Below, in pieces: positions 33,586-39,452 of a stretch of DNA of 39,452 nt. The position numbers and the translations under genes are program-made. Numbering within the stretch: position 1 is the first letter of the stretch; each line of letters begins with the position of its first letter. Below the pieces are notes generated by a model that had not been told where the DNA came from, made no database searches, and saw nothing but the letters and a program-made list of their open reading frames with translations. Origin of the DNA: Candidatus Brocadia sapporoensis (lineage in GTDB: Bacteria; Planctomycetota; Brocadiia; Brocadiales; Brocadiaceae); assembly GCF_001753675.2 (NCBI RefSeq), contig NZ_MJUW02000113.1, positions 1 through 39,452 on the forward strand, written 5' to 3'.

Positions 33586-35448
33586 CTATGTTTTATCCAC
33601 AGACGTCTCAACAGACTCCAGGGTTTGCTGCCTGCGGGTGATCCTCCGGTCGTTCTCGGTAAGCAGTTTTTTTCTCAACCGGAAGGTCTTCGGGGTAATT
33701 TCCACTAACTCATCATCTTCGATATACTCAAGGGCCATTTCCAATGAATATTCTCTGGGCGGCGGAAGCTTAATTCCCTTTTCTGCTGTAGCACACCGGA
33801 TATTCGTGGCTTTTTTTGCCCTGACAACATTCACGGTAATATCGTTTTGCTCACAGTGCTCACCCACAACCATCCCTTCATACACCCGGTCTCCCGGCTT
33901 GATAAACATAATGCCTCTGTCCTGCAGACCATCAAGGGCATAAGCGGTTGCGTCACCGTTTGCCATAGAGATTAACACCCCCTGGATACGATGTGCAATA
34001 TCCCCTTTATACGGCTCGTAGTCATAAAAATTGTGGTACATTACCGCTTCTCCGCGGGTAGAACTCAGGAGACGGTTTCTCAGACCAATCAAACCCCGGG
34101 AAGGCACTTTAAACTCAAAGTGGGTAATGTCCTTATCCGTATCCATACTCAACATTTCCCCTTTTCGCGCCCCCATCATGGAGATAACTTGTCCCTCATA
34201 TTCTTTGGGCACATCAATTACCACATATTCCACCGGCTCCGCCTTTTCTCCTTTCAGTAGCTTGAAAATCACTTTGGGTTTGGAAACCTGCACCTCGTAT
34301 CCCTCACGACGCATGTTCTCAATCAGCACGGAAAGATGCAAAAGTCCACGTCCTGATACACGAAAGGCATCCGGCGTTTCCGTATCATCCACTTTAAGGG
34401 CAACATTTGACCGGAGTTCCCGATACAGCCGTTCCCTCAGATTCCGGCTCGTCACATATTTACCGTCCTGTCCACAGAAGGGGGAGTTATTCACGGAAAA
34501 TATCATGGAAAGAGTAGGTTCATCGATACTAATCTTCGGCATAGCCTGGGGATTTTCTACCGACGCAATCGTATCGCTGATGTCAATGTTCTCTATGCCG
34601 GTTAAGGCGACGATATCACCTGCCTGAGCTGATTTGATCGGCTGCCGCCCCAGCCCGGTGAAAGTGAATAATTCAGTCACCCTGTGCACTGTCTGCCGGT
34701 TGTCTTTGTCAATCCGCGTAACCTGCTGTCCAGAGCAAATACTGCCCATAAATACCCTGCCAATACCTATGCGGCCCACATAGTCATTATAATCGAGCGA
34801 CGTTATCTGCAGTTGCAAAGGAGCATTCGGATCGCCAGCCGGTTTTGGAACGTAATGCAATATGGTATCGAGCAACGGTGTAATATCCACATGCTTGTCC
34901 TCCAGGGCCCGTTTCGCGTATCCCTCACGGCCACTCGCATAAAGTACTGTGAAATCCAACTGCTCGTCCGTTGCGTTGAGTTCAACAAAGAGGTCGAATA
35001 CCTCATTCAGCACCTCTTCGCAGCGGGCATCAGGACGGTCTATTTTATTGATAACCACGAGAGGTCTGAGATTATAACTCAACGCCTTGCGGAGCACAAA
35101 CCGTGTCTGCGGCATAGTTCCTTCAGCCGCATCAACCAGCAGCAATACCCCATCGGCCATTTTAAGAACGCGCTCCACTTCACCGCCGAAATCAGCATGC
35201 CCTGGCGTATCAATAATATTAATTTTTACCCCTTTGTAATTAATTGCGGTATTTTTCGCCAGGATCGTGATGCCGCGCTCACGCTCCAAGTCGTTGGAAT
35301 CCATTATCCTTTCTACGTTTTGAATCTGCTGATTCGACCGGAATGTACCACTTTGCTTGAGCAATTGGTCAACAAGGGTTGTCTTGCCATGATCAACATG
35401 GGCAATAATTGCCACATTCCGCACATCGTCTCTCACTAATTGCGTCAT
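33586..35448 (-). CDS. typA: Ribosome-associated GTPase TypA/BipA
   Basis: TypA is an EF-G-like translational GTPase affecting ribosome assembly and stress adaptation. The 620-residue protein has G1 [15 protein letters not shown] (about 16-30), the G2 region [12 protein letters not shown]3 [15 protein letters not shown]4 [13 protein letters not shown], then EF-G-like domains and the TypA C-terminal domain with [39 protein letters not shown] and [19 protein letters not shown]. The length is close to the 605-615 usual. The ATG at 35448 is preceded by AAGGAGCGAT. It stands alone. Confidence 0.97.
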   Translation of the reverse strand: MTQLVRDDVRNVAIIAHVDHGKTTLVDQLLKQSGTFRSNQQIQNVERIMDSNDLERERGITILAKNTAINYKGVKINIIDTPGHADFGGEVERVLKMADGVLLLVDAAEGTMPQTRFVLRKALSYNLRPLVVINKIDRPDARCEEVLNEVFDLFVELNATDEQLDFTVLYASGREGYAKRALEDKHVDITPLLDTILHYVPKPAGDPNAPLQLQITSLDYNDYVGRIGIGRVFMGSICSGQQVTRIDKDNRQTVHRVTELFTFTGLGRQPIKSAQAGDIVALTGIENIDISDTIASVENPQAMPKISIDEPTLSMIFSVNNSPFCGQDGKYVTSRNLRERLYRELRSNVALKVDDTETPDAFRVSGRGLLHLSVLIENMRREGYEVQVSKPKVIFKLLKGEKAEPVEYVVIDVPKEYEGQVISMMGARKGEMLSMDTDKDITHFEFKVPSRGLIGLRNRLLSSTRGEAVMYHNFYDYEPYKGDIAHRIQGVLISMANGDATAYALDGLQDRGIMFIKPGDRVYEGMVVGEHCEQNDITVNVVRAKKATNIRCATAEKGIKLPPPREYSLEMALEYIEDDELVEITPKTFRLRKKLLTENDRRITRRQQTLESVETSVDKT

Positions 35449-35479
35449 ATCGCTCCTTAAAAATACTACAGAGTATTAT

Positions 35480-35501
35480 GCAACCAACACTGCACGGTTG
35501 C
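35480..35501. other. Small hairpin upstream of typA
   Basis: GCAACC (35480-35485) / GGTTGC (35496-35501) is a 6-bp stem about 30 bases 5' of typA on the minus strand. It could be a leader hairpin, but I cannot show regulation. Confidence 0.25.
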
Positions 35502-35691
35502 TAAAATAAAAAGGCCGCAACGAAAAATCGTAGCGACTTAAAAATAATTCCTGTCTCTCTTCTGTCTGAAAACGATGCTTTATCATCCCTTGTTTAAAGA
35601 TATTGCAAACGAAACCTGATGCGACTGCGCCTTAACCCAATCCCTCCCCGTGTGAAGACGCAGGAGGGTATAAAATTTCAGAAGAGAGGTT

Positions 35692-35766
35692 TTACACGCT
35701 AATACCGCAAGCTTCTTCCTCGCTGTCATAACAAGGACAATTTCCCTTACCATCCACAACGATCAT
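35692..35766 (-). other. Possible 24-residue Cys-containing ORF
   Basis: On the minus strand ATG at 35766 opens a 24-residue frame ending at TAA 35692, with GNCPCYDSEEEACGISV near its end (three Cys). The same frame upstream reads KPAGKLRD before a TAA. The composition is protein-like, so it may be the C-terminal scrap of a lost gene or a microprotein. I have no homolog in mind. Confidence 0.25.
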
Positions 35767-36012
35767 GTCTCGCAATTTGCCTGCCGGCTTTTACATCGTT
35801 TTCATAATATCAGATATTAACGTATGAATCAAGAACGGATGGCAATTCTTTTATCGCATCTTGCCTTAGAAACTATTTTTCTGTAGGTTCCAGGTGGTCT
35901 CAAGGACTGATTGCATGAACCTTCCAGATTACTCCAAAGCCTTCTTAACGTGGCTATCGGGGTATTCGTGACAAGATCTCTTCAAATACGACACATCCTT
36001 CAGATGTTCTCT
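35767..36012. other. Large typA-sugar transferase gap, central part
   Basis: No supported gene. The whole gap (35449-36321) contains only the possible microprotein, the conserved element at 36013 and a 55-codon plus ORF at 36136-36303 that looks spurious. Confidence 0.4.
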
Positions 36013-36123
36013 TGTACGGTTTTGGTTATATCCGGGTGCTTTTATCGGGTATCCGGTGGATCCTGAACCTCCTGGATCCTCACGAAAAATGTATGGGAGC
36101 TAGATTGAAGGCGATGAAACAAG
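36013..36123. repeat. 110-bp diverged conserved element, copy B
   Basis: Homologous to 22650-22759 (see there). It has TGTACGGTTTT at the left, GGATCC twice about 18 bases apart, and ATGAAACAAG at the right. It sits in an 870-base gap between convergently oriented DNA with no gene. Confidence 0.5.
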
Positions 36124-36321
36124 GCATCTGCTTGTATGAAACAGACCCCTAAATTCCCTTTTCCAGAGGGGCATCTTGTTCTCCCTTCTAAAAAGAGAGA
36201 CCGGAGGATGTGTCATAAGGCAGCAAATGTTTCGTCTCTTACCGTACACATGAAATGCACTGGAAATTCCTTCGAGAAAACTAAACTGTTACCAATTCTC
36301 TGAAAAATGATAACAGGTTAT

Positions 36322-36912
36322 TTAACCCCTAACAATCTTCGTTAGTGTTAAAACAATTAGCTTTACATCCGTGAAAAAACCGCTGTCTTCAAGATACTTT
36401 TTATAGAGTTTTATCTTTATGGGAAGAACTTCTCTTATATAGCCATCTTCCGGGTCTTCAAATTTTTCTAAAACACCTTCTTCATCTCTGAATTCGATTG
36501 TTGCATAATCCGTTATGCCCGGTTTTATCTTCAATATATCCTGATAATCGTCTCTGAATATCTCAACATATTTTGGGACTTCGGGCCTTGGACCGACGAG
36601 ACTCATATCGCCCTTAAATACGTTAATAAGTTGTGGAAGTTCATCGATCTTGGTTTTCCTCAAAAACCTTCCCACCTTAGTAATTCTTGGATCACCGACA
36701 GCAGTAACCTGAAGGCCCTTTTGAGAAGCATCCGTGATCATTGTCCTGAATTTGTAAAGCTTAAATAGCCTGAAACCTTTCCCAACACGTTTTTGGATGA
36801 AAAAGACAGGCCCCCTGCTATTACATTTGATCAGAAATGCTATCAGGACAAACAACGGCAAGCATACGATCAGTCCAATTACGGAAAAAACAAGGTCAAA
36901 TAAACGTTTCAT
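36322..36912 (-). CDS. Bacterial sugar transferase (polysaccharide priming)
   Basis: A 196-residue member of the Bac_transf family, which transfers a sugar phosphate to undecaprenyl phosphate to start polysaccharide synthesis at the inner membrane. One membrane-embedded N-terminal helix (about 9-27) precedes the catalytic domain. Conserved blocks are [26 protein letters not shown] (about 33-58), [32 protein letters not shown] (about 81-112) and [10 protein letters not shown]. The short monotopic form lacks the large N-terminal membrane domain of WbaP-type enzymes. The gene follows the aminotransferase by five bases and belongs to the same transcript. Confidence 0.92.
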   Translation of the reverse strand: MKRLFDLVFSVIGLIVCLPLFVLIAFLIKCNSRGPVFFIQKRVGKGFRLFKLYKFRTMITDASQKGLQVTAVGDPRITKVGRFLRKTKIDELPQLINVFKGDMSLVGPRPEVPKYVEIFRDDYQDILKIKPGITDYATIEFRDEEGVLEKFEDPEDGYIREVLPIKIKLYKKYLEDSGFFTDVKLIVLTLTKIVRG

Positions 36913-36917
36913 GTATA

Positions 36918-38069
36918 TTATCCCAAAATATTCCTCACGGCTTCAACTACACGCTTCAGGTCTTTCTCGCTCATCTTTGTGTAAAGAGGCAGACTAACCG
37001 CCCTTTCAAACAAGTGTAACGCATTGGGGAAATCTTGTGGCTTAAGGTTGTACGTATCACGCCAATAAGGCTGAATGTGCAAAGGTATAAAATGGACACT
37101 ACAACCAATCCCCTTTTCCGCCATCATTTCGATAAAGCGATCCCGGGAAACAGGCGCTTTATCCGACAGGCGAAGCACATACAAATGCCACGCATGGATA
37201 TCGCCCTCCGGCGCTTTCGGTGGTAATACAACGGGTAAATCACCGAAAACGCTGTCATAATAAGCGGACATTTCAGAACGACGCTTCTGAAACGCCCTGG
37301 CTTTCTTAAGTTGCTGAATTCCCAAACTGGCAGCGATGTCCGTCATATTATACTTAAAGCCAGGCGCTATTATCTCGTAATGCCAGGAGGGTTTCTTCGA
37401 ACTGTACCGATTAAACACATCCCGGTCAATTCCATGCAGGCGCATCACCCGGCAGCGTTCAGAAACTTTTTTATTTCTCGTCACAACCATGCCCCCCTCG
37501 CCCGTAGCTATGGTTTTCGTTACATAAAAACTATACACGGTAGCATCGCTGTCAAACGTACCAATTAATTTTCCCTTATAGGTAGTAGGCAACGCATGCG
37601 CAGCATCCTCCACCACCTTTAATCCATGTTTTTGGGCAATCTTTATGACACGATCCATATCACATGCCAACCCTGCAAAATGCACCGGAATAATTGCCTT
37701 TGTGCGGGATGTAATTGCACTCTCAATCTTTGCCGGATCAATATTGAAAGTATCGGGTTCGATATCAACAAAAACCGGATGCGCATTTAAATAGCGTACC
37801 ACCTCAGCTGTAGCGGTAAAGGTATACGGTGTTGTAATAACTTCATCGCTCTCTTTTATGCCCGCTGCCTCTAAGGCAATATGCAAACCTGCAGTAGCAG
37901 AATTTACTGCGATCGCCTCAACGCCGTCACCAACAAATGCAGCAAAATCCTGCTCAAAACGCTTTGCTTTTGGTCCTGTTGTCAGCCAGCCTGAACGTAG
38001 TGAATCCATCACTTCTGCAATCTCTTCTTCGCCAATGTCAGGCAAGGCGAAGGGCAAAAAATCATTCAT
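36918..38069 (-). CDS. DegT/DnrJ/EryC1/StrS aminotransferase
   Basis: A 383-residue PLP-dependent sugar aminotransferase, making amino sugars on nucleotide-activated intermediates for surface polysaccharide. The start reads [27 protein letters not shown], and the substrate loop [16 protein letters not shown] is about 56-71. PLP binding involves the [13 protein letters not shown] block (Asp155) and Lys185 in [12 protein letters not shown], with the family end HLYVLRL. ATG at 38069 is preceded by GAGAGGA. It is followed by the sugar transferase and, upstream on the same strand, the outer-membrane protein. The exact sugar is unknown. Confidence 0.92.
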   Translation of the reverse strand: MNDFLPFALPDIGEEEIAEVMDSLRSGWLTTGPKAKRFEQDFAAFVGDGVEAIAVNSATAGLHIALEAAGIKESDEVITTPYTFTATAEVVRYLNAHPVFVDIEPDTFNIDPAKIESAITSRTKAIIPVHFAGLACDMDRVIKIAQKHGLKVVEDAAHALPTTYKGKLIGTFDSDATVYSFYVTKTIATGEGGMVVTRNKKVSERCRVMRLHGIDRDVFNRYSSKKPSWHYEIIAPGFKYNMTDIAASLGIQQLKKARAFQKRRSEMSAYYDSVFGDLPVVLPPKAPEGDIHAWHLYVLRLSDKAPVSRDRFIEMMAEKGIGCSVHFIPLHIQPYWRDTYNLKPQDFPNALHLFERAVSLPLYTKMSEKDLKRVVEAVRNILG

Positions 38070-38102
38070 GAATAGTATCCTCTCACCACTTGTATAATTC
38101 TA

Positions 38103-39287
38103 TTAGAAATTGAGTCCAACACCCAACGACACTACATTTTTATTAAGGTTGCCCAGACTAACGGTATCATCGAAAAGCGTATACGTATAATCAAACTCCG
38201 CAAACCACCAGTTTTGGGGAGTATATTTTATATTGAAATGAAAATTTACCCCGTCCACTTCTTCTGCAGATACCAGCGCTTCGGTAACTTCCCGAAATTT
38301 TACGTGCGAATAATAGGTATCGATGGTCGTATTAAATCGGTTCTGTTTGAGAACATATTTTAATCCAAAAACTGTATAAAAAAACGCGTTATTATCATCC
38401 CTGCGTTGCTCTTTTAAACTTCTCTCTGCATAAACTTCAATCGTTGAAACCGGGGTTATGTAATACCGGTCGCCTAAAATTACCTCCCATCCTTCAAAAT
38501 TTTCTACAGGGCTTCCACTCTTATAATCCGATTTTTTATAATGAGTATTCACGTATACGTCATGTTTTGGATTAATTTTCCAATCTACACTGAATGGAAT
38601 ATCCGTCCTGGTGCTACTGTATTCCTCATAATTATAATACTGCCAATAGGAGTAAAGAAAACCAGAGGAAAGTCTAATAGGGAAAAAAGGATGAGTATAT
38701 TCAACCGTTGCACCGATTGTGTTTGAGTTATATTCACTGCTTTTAAATGTTTCTTCCTGATACCTTACAACATCATTTACATATTGAACAGAAAAATCCA
38801 GATTAGAGATGAAATCGGGAAAATCCAGAGCAAAGGTTGCGAGATTTCTGGTAATGTTTGCTTTAGGCGTGAAAGCATTCACACCCAAATCTTCGATAGG
38901 GACTCCAATAACAATAATATCACCGTAAAATCTCCTCTGCACACCGGGCGGGATCGTATATTTTCTTATCTGGTCGGCGATACTAAATTTAAAATCGTTT
39001 GGGAAGGCAAACTCCAATACCCCTTTCAGCGACTGATTGATATGATCCCTTTCCTGTACGCGTTCATAGGTATAAATTTCAGCATCATAATCGAGGTGAG
39101 TAAGTAAATTGTCAAAAACGGGATATACCAGTCCTACATCGGCTTTATGAGAAGTATAAAAATCAGAAACCTCGTTCGTTGGGGCGCTGAATACATTGTC
39201 GTCAAAAACCTCATTTATCTTGTAAGACGGTTTTATCCCAACGGGACCGACATGCAAATCATGGTATAATAAGGAAATCCTTTCCAT
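38103..39287 (-). CDS. Outer-membrane beta-barrel protein of EPS locus
   Basis: A 394-residue readable protein dominated by alternating amphipathic strands ending in aromatic residues, with the terminal NKNVVSLGVGLNF (C-terminal Phe, as for BamA-inserted barrels). A weakly similar family occurs beside exopolysaccharide genes. The ATG at 39287 probably is not the real start: the same frame continues upstream with a good signal-peptide-like segment LVLGLAVAFVLF (39404 down to 39369) and HVFCEDIYPDNL. However, TAA at 39414-39416 breaks it from the only upstream ATG, at 39434, which would begin M-I-G-E-V-F. Reading K (AAA) for that TAA gives a normal signal peptide. Either a nonsense mutation or a sequence error is present. 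It belongs to the run with the aminotransferase 33 bases downstream. Confidence 0.75.
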   Translation of the reverse strand: MERISLLYHDLHVGPVGIKPSYKINEVFDDNVFSAPTNEVSDFYTSHKADVGLVYPVFDNLLTHLDYDAEIYTYERVQERDHINQSLKGVLEFAFPNDFKFSIADQIRKYTIPPGVQRRFYGDIIVIGVPIEDLGVNAFTPKANITRNLATFALDFPDFISNLDFSVQYVNDVVRYQEETFKSSEYNSNTIGATVEYTHPFFPIRLSSGFLYSYWQYYNYEEYSSTRTDIPFSVDWKINPKHDVYVNTHYKKSDYKSGSPVENFEGWEVILGDRYYITPVSTIEVYAERSLKEQRRDDNNAFFYTVFGLKYVLKQNRFNTTIDTYYSHVKFREVTEALVSAEEVDGVNFHFNIKYTPQNWWFAEFDYTYTLFDDTVSLGNLNKNVVSLGVGLNF

Positions 39288-39407
39288 GATATCAAAAGTC
39301 TCTGTATTTGTTGATTTACTTAATTCAAGATTATCAGGATATATATCCTCACAAAATACGTGAGAAGTTTTAAATAATACAAAAGCGACTGCTAGTCCTA
39401 AAACAAG

Positions 39408-39428
39408 CGAGGTTTAAAAAACCTCGCC
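39408..39428. repeat. 9-bp palindrome GCGAGGTTT/AAACCTCGC
   Basis: This short perfect hairpin with an AAA loop overlaps the start of the outer-membrane-protein frame, including the in-frame TAA. Confidence 0.5.
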
Positions 39429-39452
39429 AATCATCCTAAATTCAGCCCTATT

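Noticed and set aside
34684-35439. 251-codon plus-strand ORF inside typA
   Set aside because: It lies wholly opposite the conserved GTPase domain of typA and arises from the codon bias of that gene.
36013-36123. Intact group II intron
   Set aside because: Only a TGTACGGTTTT resemblance to domain V was seen; no 5' strand, no AGC triad, no reverse transcriptase reading frame.
36136-36303. Plus ORF MKQTPKFPFPEGHLVL after the conserved element
   Set aside because: It has low protein-likeness, no ribosome site, and begins within repeat-derived sequence; I cannot support it.

Overview
The window looks like chromosome of an anaerobic bacterium, most probably an anammox planctomycete (Brocadiales such as Kuenenia, Brocadia or Jettenia). 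The basis is an octaheme hydroxylamine-oxidoreductase-like lipoprotein, paired periplasmic M16 proteases, a short anaerobe-type ThiC, moderate G+C and intergenic regions loaded with short palindromic repeats. The taxonomic call is an inference from gene content; no rRNA gene is present.

Layout. 1-3.3 kb is a degraded accessory zone: two fused transposase remnants, an SLC13/ArsB-like permease, a short ORF relic, and a frameshifted MntA/HepT toxin-antitoxin relic. 3.3-7.6 kb (minus) carries thiC, bioD and the HAO-like cytochrome. 7.7-14.4 kb (minus) carries an HD hydrolase with cysS, then gltX, sppA, ubiX and a CPBP-family membrane protease. 14.6-18 kb (plus) carries a bifunctional-nuclease-domain gene with a clear promoter, two tRNA-Ser genes (UGA and GCU) and recG. 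18-22.5 kb (minus) is a tight run: an active M16 protease, its catalytically dead partner, an adenosine-specific kinase and an EamA transporter. 22.9-25.8 kb holds a TlpA-like protein lacking its first redox cysteine (plus), a 50-residue membrane protein and two membrane-anchored TPR proteins (minus). 26-29.3 kb is hisS and aspS (minus). 29.3-30.9 kb is a second degraded zone with a truncated metallo-beta-lactamase-fold gene, followed by a PilZ gene. 31.6-35.4 kb holds an MDR oxidoreductase (minus), an HU gene with promoter and terminator (plus) and typA (minus). 36.3 kb to the end is the edge of an exopolysaccharide locus (minus): an outer-membrane beta-barrel protein, a DegT-type aminotransferase and a priming sugar transferase.

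How it fits together. Most genes are housekeeping: four aminoacyl-tRNA synthetases, two serine tRNAs, RecG, HU, TypA, and cofactor genes (thiC, bioD, ubiX). Envelope quality control is prominent (SppA, the M16 pair, CPBP, the TlpA-like protein, TPR proteins). The metabolic signature gene is the HAO-like octaheme lipoprotein. It has Phe where oxidative HAOs probably carry the heme-crosslinking Tyr, which hints at a reductive role.

The most distinctive unexplained feature is the intergenic DNA. I see at least five families of short repeats or palindromes, including a roughly 110-bp element present twice 13 kb apart and a 155-bp MITE-like element between the two tRNA-Ser genes. A second oddity is an in-frame TAA inside the apparent signal peptide of the outer-membrane protein at the right edge. 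I did not find CRISPR arrays, prophage or an intact insertion sequence.
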